Assembly: GCA_037384645.1 (NCBI GenBank)
Contig: JARRNT010000112.1
Span: forward strand, 1-5,427
From: RI-92 sp037384645
Lineage (GTDB): Bacteria > Pseudomonadota > Gammaproteobacteria > UBA6429 > Thiohalophilaceae
Direction: 5' to 3'
DNA: 5,427 nucleotides
Notes under the pieces: generated by a model
The model's database searches: none
What the model was told of the DNA's origin: nothing
Seen by the model: only the letters and a program-made list of their open reading frames with translations
In this document: positions 1 to 5,403 of the stretch, piece after piece
Layout of the letters: the number at the start of each line of letters is the position of its first letter
Position numbering within the stretch: the first letter of the stretch is position 1
Translations under genes and position numbers: made by a program

Positions 1-104
1 ACGACGCCTTCTGGGAAGATGCCAGCACGCTACCTGAGGGCGTGCAAATAGTTTGAATACGGGCGGAAATAACCGAAAAACAACAAACAACCAGAAGGCG
101 TCGT
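1..104. repeat. Inverted repeat pair (at least 14 bp) flanking a 76-bp segment
   Basis: Bases 1-14 (ACGACGCCTTCTGG) are the exact reverse complement of bases 91-104; the next pair (15 against 90) does not match. The left arm begins at the window edge, so the repeat may be longer. Inverting the 76 bp between the arms would restore a complete sulfotransferase gene on the minus strand. This may be a fold-back chimera from amplification or assembly, a real palindromic duplication, or an invertible segment. The artefact is the likeliest explanation. Confidence 0.8.
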
Positions 105-891
105 TCGCGAAGCGCTGGAACAGGTCCGGCGTCAGGATCGTCTGCCGCTGGCTGGCCTCGATCTGCGGACGCACCGTATGCAGCCCCGGCGTCCCCGCCT
201 TGGCATCGAAGCCCTTGTCGTCGTAGGCGATATGATCGAAGTCGTGCGCGAAGGAAGACTCGCCCAGAAAGTCGTAGATAGCTGCCATCGTGGCCTTGGG
301 ATCGGAGGTCAGGCTCTCGTAACGCACCAGCAGCAGGCGCTTCGGGGCATCGCCGCCGTATACTGCCTGCTTGAGGGCATCCAGCGCGAAGCCGACCAGG
401 CCGTCGCTGCCCGCCACAGAGTTGGCGCGCGTGTACACGGTGCCACCGCCCTGGTAGCCGAAGATAGACGAGGGCTGGAAGGCATTCTGCTGCACCAGAC
501 GCTCGATGCTGTCGATGATCCACGACAGATGGCGCACGCAGGCGATGACCTTCGCCTCTGGGAACAGTGCCTTCAGGGGGGAGAGCTTGGATGTCCACAG
601 CCGGTTGGTGTCGAACACCACCTCGGCCTCGTGCTCAGCATAGTAGTTGTCGAACAGGCCCCGAAGGATGCGCCGGCGCTGACCGTCGTCGATGAACACC
701 TCGCCTTCGTTTTTTGCGCTCATTTCGCCAAGCAGAGTGTTGAAGAGTCCGCCGACGGGACTGCTCATGTCGGCATGGAAGCGAGGATTCTGGCGCAGCA
801 GCGCGGCCAGCAAGGTGGAACCGGAACGAGGCAGGCCGGAGATGAAGTGATATTGGCGGTGATCGGTATGGGCGGCTTTGCTCAACGACAT
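1..891 (-). CDS. PAPS-dependent sulfotransferase family protein, 3' end rearranged and running off the window
   Basis: Predicted cytoplasmic enzyme that transfers a sulfuryl group from PAPS to an unidentified acceptor. The ATG at 891 is the only sensible start: an in-frame stop lies seven codons upstream, and a weak AAGAAG sits just before it. Residues 16-26 (FISGLPRSGST) form the 5'-phosphosulfate-binding loop. A later stretch, VIACVRHLSWIIDSIERL, fits the 3'-phosphate-binding strand and helix, and LLLVRYESLTSDP followed by YDFLG is the usual C-terminal pattern of the family. Homology-like sequence runs to Trp267 (codon ending at base 91). The remaining 30 codons to base 1 have no stop but look like non-coding or antisense sequence. 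The expected tail, EDASTLPEGVQIV plus stop, is on the plus strand at 15-56. The natural protein would therefore be about 280 residues. Family assignment is confident; substrate is unknown. Confidence 0.85.
   Translation of the reverse strand, partial: MSLSKAAHTDHRQYHFISGLPRSGSTLLAALLRQNPRFHADMSSPVGGLFNTLLGEMSAKNEGEVFIDDGQRRRILRGLFDNYYAEHEAEVVFDTNRLWTSKLSPLKALFPEAKVIACVRHLSWIIDSIERLVQQNAFQPSSIFGYQGGGTVYTRANSVAGSDGLVGFALDALKQAVYGGDAPKRLLLVRYESLTSDPKATMAAIYDFLGESSFAHDFDHIAYDDKGFDAKAGTPGLHTVRPQIEASQRQTILTPDLFQRFANDAFWLFVVFRLFPPVFKLFARPQVACWHLPRRRR
3..56 (+). pseudogene. Displaced C-terminal coding end of the sulfotransferase, in inverted orientation
   Basis: Read on the plus strand from base 3, this encodes DAFWEDASTLPEGVQIV and a TGA stop at 54-56. 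The first four residues repeat the last four credible residues of the minus-strand sulfotransferase. The rest ends as sulfotransferases of this family often do, with an FW motif followed some residues later by a short hydrophobic end such as GVQIV. I infer that this is the true 3' end of that gene, now facing the opposite way. Bases 57-90 would then be its normal downstream sequence. Confidence 0.7.
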
Positions 892-931
892 TATTCTTCT
901 TATATTATTTTAGTTGTTAGTTATTAGCCGG

Positions 932-974
932 TCATGCCAGCCCCGGCGTTGACGGAAAATCCGGTGCGGCATGA
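932..974. repeat. Imperfect inverted repeat in the sulfotransferase 5' leader
   Basis: TCATGCC (932-938) pairs with GGCATGA (968-974), and an inner CCGG/CCGG pairing (942-945 with 961-964) can extend the stem across an unpaired internal loop. It lies about 40 bases upstream of the minus-strand start at 891. It could be an operator or an mRNA structure, but chance pairing is not excluded. Confidence 0.35.
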
Positions 975-1051
975 AAGCACAGTACATTCCCAATGTGAAG
1001 GCTAAAGCTTACCAATAATGTGGTTTTTAAGCAAAATATATCCGGGCACTT

Positions 1052-1077
1052 TCCTTATATATACGAATATATGAGGA
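1052..1077. repeat. A+T-rich palindrome with an 11-bp stem
   Basis: TCCTTATATAT (1052-1062) and ATATATGAGGA (1067-1077) form an 11-bp stem around the loop ACGA, with a single T-G wobble. It lies between the two minus-strand sulfotransferase genes, about 50 bases beyond the stop of the upstream fragment. No T-run follows it on either strand, so an intrinsic terminator is not well supported. A protein-binding palindrome or an mRNA end structure is possible. Confidence 0.45.
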
Positions 1078-1124
1078 CGGAGAAGTGAACAGGCCGGCCT
1101 TCTTCTTGCCACAATGTGTTGTTT

Positions 1125-1435
1125 TTATGAGTTCAGTCTGGATTGGCGGTGGTCAAGCTGACGATCCAGCTCGGTAATACGTGCTGCCGCTTGGGTCGTA
1201 ATCGGTTCGTACATCCAGGTATTATCTGGTCCAAATCCGGTCGCGTTGAGGATTTCCTATGTTCGCCTTGATCAGCGGTGCGGGCCTCCCAGTAGCCATC
1301 CGGATTATATTCGTCGCCTATGCGCAACTGCTTCTCGTCATCGCCCGACACGTAATAACCGGCCCTGGCGAAGATGGCGGCGGTCATGCTTGTCCCTGAA
1401 CGCGGCATCCCGACAACGATGGTATTAAAGGCCAA
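1125..1435 (-). pseudogene. Sulfotransferase N-terminal fragment broken by two frameshifts
   Basis: I place the start at the TTG at 1435-1433, because AGGAGG lies five bases upstream (1446-1441). The longer ATG start at 1483 has no comparable site. The first frame gives NTIVVGMPRSGTSMTAAI, a classic PAPS-binding loop, then a stretch ending GDEYNPDGYWEART. A one-base shift near 1270 continues as LIKANI, and a second near 1255 gives EILNATGFGPDNTWMYEPIT, then a helix-like end and a TAA at 1127-1125. Joined, these read as one continuous polypeptide of about 103 residues, typical of the first third of a sulfotransferase of roughly 250-300 residues. The 3'-phosphate site and the C-terminal two thirds are absent. 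The gene is therefore both frameshifted and truncated as written. It is probably non-functional unless the shifts are sequencing errors, and even then it would be short. Confidence 0.8.
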
Positions 1436-1595
1436 TGGCTCCTCCTGACAAGCAATATTGGGTATTTGCGCACTACAGCACATTGCGTGGCTAACAGATC
1501 GGGACCAGTAAAAACCATTTTAATGAATATGTCTATGGCGAATGCAGCCGGCGCGCCGCTATCCGCCTGTTTGATGCTGGCCGGTCCGAAAAACT

Positions 1596-1612
1596 TACTA
1601 TTTATAATAGTA
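1596..1612. repeat. Small perfect inverted repeat in an A+T-rich patch
   Basis: TACTATT (1596-1602) and AATAGTA (1606-1612) pair perfectly around the loop TAT. The patch also holds TATAAT (1603-1608) on the plus strand. It overlaps the candidate minus-strand promoter, so it may be an operator, or simply a low-complexity promoter region. Confidence 0.35.
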
Positions 1613-1634
1613 TAGCGTAAAGGCGTGTTTGCAA
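1607..1634 (-). promoter_or_regulatory. Candidate sigma70-type promoter for the sulfotransferase fragment
   Basis: On the minus strand TTGCAA (1634-1629) could serve as a -35 element and TACTAT (1612-1607) as a -10 element, with a 16-base spacer. Each matches the consensus at four of six positions. It points toward the start at 1435 and would leave a leader of about 165 bases. This is a weak call based on pattern only. Confidence 0.25.
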
Positions 1635-1744
1635 GAATTAAGGCAGGAATTTACCGTAGGCCGTGTAAGGATCGGCCTCGCAGGACGACGAATAACCGGT
1701 TGGCGCAGCATTCGGCCGGAAATCGTTAATCGGTGAAGCCGCGC

Positions 1745-2197
1745 CTAGTCATCCCGCCGGCGATATTCACCTTCCAGGGTATGCGCGTCGTCGTGCCGCG
1801 ACTGGGGTCGAGGCGGCTGGGTACGCAGTTGCACGATCCAGCCACTTCGCTCCAGCAACCACAGCGCAACGAGTTTTCGTAAAGGTGGAATCATGAGTAA
1901 CAGGCCAAGGGTGTCAGTAAAAAACCCGGGCGTCAGCAACAGGGCACCGGCAATGAATAACAGCATCGCCTGCAGCATACTGGTGGCAGGCAGTTCACCT
2001 CGCTGTAATTCACGTTGTACCTGCTGCATGGTGGAAAGCCCCTGTTTGCGTAACAGGGCGGCACCGATGACCGCAGTGATCAAAACCAGCAACACGGTGT
2101 TGAGTGCTCCGATCTGGCTACCAACCTTAATGAACAGGTAGATTTCGATAATCGGGACCAGGATGAAAACACCGAAAGCAACAGGGAAAATACGCAT
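1745..2197 (-). CDS. fxsA: FxsA family membrane protein
   Basis: A 150-residue inner-membrane protein of the FxsA family. E. coli FxsA was named for suppressing F-plasmid exclusion of phage T7 when overproduced; its normal role is not settled. The N-terminus opens directly with a hydrophobic segment (about residues 4-25, with the characteristic PIIEIYLFIKVG), followed by a second segment (about 29-49) ending ALLRKQG. After a polar amphipathic stretch (QQVQRELQRGELP) comes a third hydrophobic region (about 75-105) with LTPGFFTDTLGLLLMIPPLR, the most recognisable family signature. The tail from about residue 120 is polar, Arg/Asp-rich and probably cytoplasmic, as is usual for this variable end. 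Length is normal. It diverges from cutA across 51 bp, so the two probably share a control region. No strong Shine-Dalgarno precedes the ATG at 2197. Confidence 0.92.
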   Translation of the reverse strand: MRIFPVAFGVFILVPIIEIYLFIKVGSQIGALNTVLLVLITAVIGAALLRKQGLSTMQQVQRELQRGELPATSMLQAMLLFIAGALLLTPGFFTDTLGLLLMIPPLRKLVALWLLERSGWIVQLRTQPPRPQSRHDDAHTLEGEYRRRDD

Positions 2198-2201
2198 GGA
2201 A

Positions 2202-2218
2202 GAAAAAGTGCCTTTTTC
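2202..2218. repeat. Short perfect inverted repeat between fxsA and cutA
   Basis: GAAAAAG (2202-2208) and CTTTTTC (2212-2218) form a 7-bp stem around the loop TGC, starting five bases upstream of the fxsA ATG in the 51-bp divergent intergenic space. It could affect fxsA translation or act as an operator, but A/T-run pairings of this size arise easily by chance. Confidence 0.3.
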
Positions 2219-2248
2219 AGAAGATGTATCACTGATATCTTTGGGCGC

Positions 2249-2587
2249 ATGATGCAGAACTCAAGCCCACATTTGTTAGTATATATCACCTGTGACAGTA
2301 CTGATAACGCACGTGAAATCGCAACAAGCCTGGTAAATGAGCGACTTGCTGCCTGCGTTAATATCCTGCCAGCAATTGAATCAATCTATCGCTGGCAAAA
2401 TAAAATCGAAAGTAGCAATGAGGTTTTATTAATGGTGAAAACTCACCGGGATATCTTTACCATCTTGCGTGAACGTGTCTGCAAATTGCACCATTATGAA
2501 CTTCCAGAAATTATCGCAGTCCCTATCGAGGCGGGGCTGGAACCTTATTTAAATTGGATAACAGAATCGGTAAACCACCATGAATAA
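2249..2587 (+). CDS. cutA: CutA1 divalent-cation tolerance protein
   Basis: A 112-residue protein of the CutA1 family: small, very stable trimeric proteins with a ferredoxin-like fold, linked in E. coli to copper and other divalent metal tolerance. Family hallmarks run in order: LLVYITCDSTDNAREIA (strand and helix, residues 9-25), LVNERLAACVNILPAIESIY (28-47), WQNKIESSNEVLLMVKT (49-65) and the signature HHYELPEIIAVPIEAGLEPYLNWI (81-104). Length is normal and there is no signal peptide. The start may be either of two adjacent ATGs (2249 or 2252); no strong ribosome-binding site separates them. The gene is visibly richer in A+T than the dsbD body that follows. Its stop overlaps the dsbD start by 8 bases, which implies cotranscription and probably translational coupling. 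The exact physiological role of CutA1 is still debated. Confidence 0.95.
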   Translation: MMQNSSPHLLVYITCDSTDNAREIATSLVNERLAACVNILPAIESIYRWQNKIESSNEVLLMVKTHRDIFTILRERVCKLHHYELPEIIAVPIEAGLEPYLNWITESVNHHE

Positions 2588-3446
2588 CAAAACAAAACTA
2601 AGCATTTTCATTCTTCTGTTCCTGTCTTTTATCGGCAGCGCGTTCGCCCAGGACGAACCACTCATGCCGGACGTTGCATTTAAATTCGATGCCGTGGTCA
2701 AGAACGATCACGTGCTGGCTACCTGGACCATAGCCAACGATTACTACATGTATCGTGAAAAGTTTCATTTCAAATCGGCCACTCCTGGCGTCATCCTGGG
2801 TAAACCGGAATTTCCCCAGGGCAAAATGAAACATGGGATCAAGCCCGATGGCAGTGAAGGCATGGTCGAGACCTACATGCGCAAGGTCACCATTAATATT
2901 CCCATTGCCAAGTCCAGCGGGTCACAACTGAAACTGATTGCCAAAGGCCAGGGCTGCGCCGAAAAACTCGGTATCTGTTATCCGCCACAAACCCGGGAAA
3001 AATTACTCACGCTGGCCAGTGCCAGCACCAGTACCGAATCCGGCGTCAGTGCCCTGAATTCGCAACTGGGTCTGGGTGGAAATGACAGTGACGAACCCAT
3101 GTCACCGCAAAAGGCCTTTCAGTTCAACGCCAGGGCCAAGGGTAATAACATCCTCGCCACCTGGACCATTGCGCCGGGTACGCATATGTACAAGTCTGAA
3201 TTCAGCTTCAAGGCCAAGACCCCGGGGCTGAAGCTGGGCACGCCGGAACTTCCGCAAGGCGAAATGAAACAGGGCATCAAGCCCGACGGCACCGAAGGCA
3301 TGGTCGAAGTATATGAGCACAGCGTGACGATCACCGTGCCGTATACCCTGAGTAACAAGGTCGATGGTATCGAGATTGTCGCCAACGGTCAGGGCTGCAA
3401 TGACAAGGTCGGGTCGCGTTTGCCTTCCTGTCCGGTCTGGCCCTGA
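2580..3446 (+). CDS. dsbD: DsbD N-terminal part: signal peptide and two tandem nDsbD domains (5' fragment of a broken dsbD)
   Basis: This is the periplasmic end of DsbD, the membrane reductase that passes electrons from cytoplasmic thioredoxin to DsbC/DsbG and cytochrome c maturation partners. Residues 1-23 are a signal peptide with likely cleavage at AFA|QD. Two nDsbD-type domains follow (about 25-145 and 171-278), repeating with a period of 147 residues. Shared blocks include LATWTIA, KPDG.EGMVE.Y and GQGC. The first has both active-site cysteines, Cys126 and Cys133, in GCAEKLGICYPP. The second keeps Cys273 (GQGCNDKVG), but then the frame changes, and the last ten residues before the TGA (3444-3446) are out-of-frame readthrough. 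The second catalytic cysteine, the linker and the start of the first membrane helix are missing. Translation probably couples to cutA through the 8-base overlap; no clear Shine-Dalgarno is present. It would be an isolated periplasmic protein if the break is real. Confidence 0.88.
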   Translation: MNNKTKLSIFILLFLSFIGSAFAQDEPLMPDVAFKFDAVVKNDHVLATWTIANDYYMYREKFHFKSATPGVILGKPEFPQGKMKHGIKPDGSEGMVETYMRKVTINIPIAKSSGSQLKLIAKGQGCAEKLGICYPPQTREKLLTLASASTSTESGVSALNSQLGLGGNDSDEPMSPQKAFQFNARAKGNNILATWTIAPGTHMYKSEFSFKAKTPGLKLGTPELPQGEMKQGIKPDGTEGMVEVYEHSVTITVPYTLSNKVDGIEIVANGQGCNDKVGSRLPSCPVWP

Positions 3447-3469
3447 CCTTTACCCCCTGCGTCTTACCG

Positions 3470-4678
3470 ATGCTGCCAATCATCTCCAGCATCATCATCG
3501 GCCAGGGTGACAAGGTCACCAAGACCCGCGGTGGCTTCCTGGCACTTATATATGTACTGGGGACTGCTTTGGTCTGGACCATCGCCGGCGCCGTCGCCGG
3601 GGCTTCCGGCCAACAACTGCAGGCCTATACCTCTTCGCCCTATTTCGTCCTGCCGGTCGCCATTATCCTGATTCTGCTATCGCTGGCCATGTTCGGCATT
3701 TATAACCTGCAGATGCCGGCCAGCCTGCAATCCAGGGCCCAGGAAAAATCCACCGGCCTCAAGAGCGGGACCGTGCTCGGCGTCTTCATCATGGGAGTGC
3801 TGGCCTCGGTCATTGCCGGTGCCTGTGTCTCGCCCATCCTGATCCTCAACCTGGGCGTGGCCATGCAGGCCCATGACGCCGTGCTCGGTGGCGGCATCAT
3901 GCTGCTCATGGCCCTGGGCATGGGCGTGCCCATTATCCTGATTGGCATTGGTGCCGGCTGGCTGCTGCCCAAGGCCGGGACCTGGATGGACACCGTCAAG
4001 TACGTCTTCGGCGTCATGCTGATTGGCCTGGCCCTGTACATCATGTCCACCATTCCGTGGATTCCCGTGTTGTACTTGTGGGCCCCGTTCCTGATCGTGA
4101 CCGGCGTGTACATGGGCGCGGCCCGTGCCTTACCGGAGGGGGCCAGTGGCTGGCACACCCTGTGGAAAGGCCTCGGCGTATTCCTGGTGATCTGGGGCAT
4201 CCTGGCCCTGATCGGCGCCATGCAGGGTAACCGCGATATCCTGCAACCCATCCGCCTCAGTGCCGTCACCAGTGGGAGTAGCGCCGTTGCCACTGCCAGT
4301 AATCCCGAGGCCATGTTCACCCGAGTCGCCAACCTCCAGGACATGGAAGCCAAACTGGCCAGCGCCAGGGCGGCCGGTAAACCGGTCTTCCTGGATTACT
4401 ATGCGACCTGGTGTACTGACTGTAACCTCATGAAAAAATCCGTATTCAGTGACAGCCAGGTACAACAGTATATGCGCGAACACTTCGTGGTACTCCAGGC
4501 TGACGTCAGTGACCAGTTCAACAAGAACACCCAGCCGATGAAAGACAAGTTCGGCGTGTTCGGTCCCCCCGCCTTACTGTTCTTTAACAGCCAGGGAAAA
4601 CTGGTTAAAAAAGAATACGGCTTGTTGTCCAAGGCGGAGTTTCTCAAGATCGTCAAATCCGTCGCCAAGGGCCAATGA
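3470..4678 (+). CDS. dsbD: DsbD membrane and C-terminal thioredoxin part (3' fragment of a broken dsbD)
   Basis: The electron-transfer membrane domain and periplasmic C-terminal domain of DsbD. Credible coding begins at about 3413, before this first ATG, and reads VAFAFLSGLALTFTPCVLP. The Cys codon at 3458-3460 is the essential cysteine of the first membrane helix (Cys163 in E. coli), so a protein starting at 3470 would lack it. Multiple hydrophobic segments span about residues 20-260. IAGACVSPILI carries the partner membrane cysteine (residue 119 from this ATG), in the slot of E. coli Cys285. From about residue 285 comes a thioredoxin-fold domain with YYATWCTDC (Cys315/Cys318) and FGVFGPPALLFF, including the usual cis-Pro region. 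The frame differs from the upstream part, so the two cannot be translated as one chain as written. The TlpA-like gene follows after 74 bases. Confidence 0.88.
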   Translation: MLPIISSIIIGQGDKVTKTRGGFLALIYVLGTALVWTIAGAVAGASGQQLQAYTSSPYFVLPVAIILILLSLAMFGIYNLQMPASLQSRAQEKSTGLKSGTVLGVFIMGVLASVIAGACVSPILILNLGVAMQAHDAVLGGGIMLLMALGMGVPIILIGIGAGWLLPKAGTWMDTVKYVFGVMLIGLALYIMSTIPWIPVLYLWAPFLIVTGVYMGAARALPEGASGWHTLWKGLGVFLVIWGILALIGAMQGNRDILQPIRLSAVTSGSSAVATASNPEAMFTRVANLQDMEAKLASARAAGKPVFLDYYATWCTDCNLMKKSVFSDSQVQQYMREHFVVLQADVSDQFNKNTQPMKDKFGVFGPPALLFFNSQGKLVKKEYGLLSKAEFLKIVKSVAKGQ

Positions 4679-4705
4679 CCGACGTCGTCAGCTGATTGTA
4701 ACCAG

Positions 4706-4730
4706 GCCAGGCAGTCTGCGACTGCCTGGC
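4706..4730. terminator. Perfect 11-bp hairpin between dsbD and the TlpA-like gene
   Basis: GCCAGGCAGTC (4706-4716) and GACTGCCTGGC (4720-4730) pair perfectly around the 3-base loop TGC, 28 bases after the dsbD stop and 22 bases before the next ATG. The downstream bases hold no T-run, so it is not a classical intrinsic terminator. It may attenuate readthrough or protect the upstream mRNA's 3' end. A member of a repeated palindrome family is another possibility that one window cannot test. Confidence 0.5.
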
Positions 4731-4752
4731 GACTGTTAGAAATGGTGTTGCT

Positions 4753-5319
4753 ATGAATAAAAAACGCTATGGTCTGTGGGCCGGATTTATCGTGCTGTGT
4801 TTCGTCCTGGGCGGCGGCCTCTACTGGGGCTATTACGCTAGCCACCAGAGCAAAAAACCTGCCGTACGCAAGCCGCTGAGCATGCTCAATCAGCCCCGCC
4901 CGGACTTTACGCTGAGCGATATTCGCAACAAGCCCCACGATATCAGGCAATGGGACGGCAAAGTGATCCTGCTGAATTTCTGGGCCACCTGGTGCCCGCC
5001 GTGCCGCCACGAGATGCCGGCCATGGAGCGTCTCTACCAGCACTTTCGGGACAAGGGCTTCGTGGTGCTGGCCGTCAACCAGTGGGAGGATCCTGACCTG
5101 GTGTTCGCCTACACGGGCGAACTGAATGTCTTTCCCAGCTTCCCCATCCTGTTCGATCCGCAGAGCACGGTGTCGCAGGACTACGGCGTGAAGGGCCTGC
5201 CGACCTCGTTCGTCATCGACCGCGACGGGCGGCTGGTCTACCGGGCGATCGGCGGCCGTGACTTTGATCACCCGGAAATCCTGCAGCGCATCGGTGACCT
5301 GCTGGCCGAATCCCCCTGA
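4753..5319 (+). CDS. TlpA/ResA-like membrane-anchored thioredoxin
   Basis: A 188-residue periplasmic thiol-disulfide oxidoreductase. Residues 8-28 form one uncleaved-looking hydrophobic anchor after a basic start (MNKKR), leaving the rest in the periplasm. The AhpC/TSA-Redoxin type thioredoxin fold starts near residue 47 (QPRPDFTLSDIRNKP). It has the active site WATWCPPC (Cys81 and Cys84), the motif Glu-Met-Pro just after it, and the cis-Pro loop GLPTSFVIDRDG with Pro150. The CPPC motif and the insertion between these sites are typical of TlpA, ResA and CcmG/DsbE proteins, which reduce apocytochrome c or metal-site cysteines. The neighbouring dsbD is the natural source of its reducing equivalents, so a role in cytochrome c maturation or periplasmic thiol repair is inferred. 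No strong Shine-Dalgarno precedes the ATG. Subfamily assignment is uncertain. Confidence 0.9.
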   Translation: MNKKRYGLWAGFIVLCFVLGGGLYWGYYASHQSKKPAVRKPLSMLNQPRPDFTLSDIRNKPHDIRQWDGKVILLNFWATWCPPCRHEMPAMERLYQHFRDKGFVVLAVNQWEDPDLVFAYTGELNVFPSFPILFDPQSTVSQDYGVKGLPTSFVIDRDGRLVYRAIGGRDFDHPEILQRIGDLLAESP

Positions 5320-5374
5320 TCCCGGCCTGGAAATTCTAGCCAAGCTACTGTTTATCAAAATCTTTAGCGGTCGG

Positions 5375-5403
5375 TTGAAAAGAGCGTCAAATACGTGAAT
5401 GAT
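5375..5403 (+). promoter_or_regulatory. Weak sigma70-like promoter at the right edge
   Basis: TTGAAA (5375-5380, five of six consensus matches) and AATGAT (5398-5403, four of six) are separated by 17 bases, pointing off the right edge. The rest of 5320-5427 shows no gene. It could serve a gene beyond the window, but the -10 match is poor and chance occurrence is likely. Confidence 0.22.

Larger units (their letters stand above)
1436..1744. other. Intergenic stretch between the sulfotransferase fragment and fxsA
   Basis: About 309 bases without a convincing gene. It contains the Shine-Dalgarno site of the sulfotransferase fragment (1441-1446), a GC-rich palindromic patch around 1549-1558, an A+T-rich patch with a small perfect inverted repeat (1596-1612), a possible minus-strand promoter (1607-1634) and a weak 6-bp stem (1658-1663 with 1673-1678). 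On the minus strand a short frame with coding-like composition runs from just past the end of fxsA to a TAA at 1640-1638, but it has no start codon. Confidence 0.6.

Noticed and set aside
1..104. Transposon or integron end
   Set aside because: The inverted arms match sulfotransferase coding sequence itself. No transposase, target duplication or attC-like structure is present.
178..927. Plus-strand open frame of 249 codons
   Set aside because: It lies antisense to the sulfotransferase, whose minus-strand translation has clear PAPS-binding motifs. The plus-strand product has no recognisable domain.
2080..2289. Minus-strand frame of 69 codons across the fxsA-cutA gap
   Set aside because: It overlaps the fxsA start in another frame and part of cutA, and shows no motif or ribosome-binding site.
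3404..3470. Programmed ribosomal frameshift in dsbD
   Set aside because: I see no slippery heptamer at the junction, and about 40 codons including a catalytic cysteine are missing, which a frameshift cannot restore.
3700..4353. Minus-strand open frame of 217 codons opposite the DsbD membrane domain
   Set aside because: Its Met/Pro/Arg-rich translation is the usual shadow of a hydrophobic G+C-rich gene and matches no family I know.
4399..5358. Minus-strand open frame of 319 codons
   Set aside because: It is antisense to the thioredoxin domain of DsbD and to the TlpA-like gene, both of which have intact CxxC active sites. A long antisense frame is expected in G+C-rich coding DNA.
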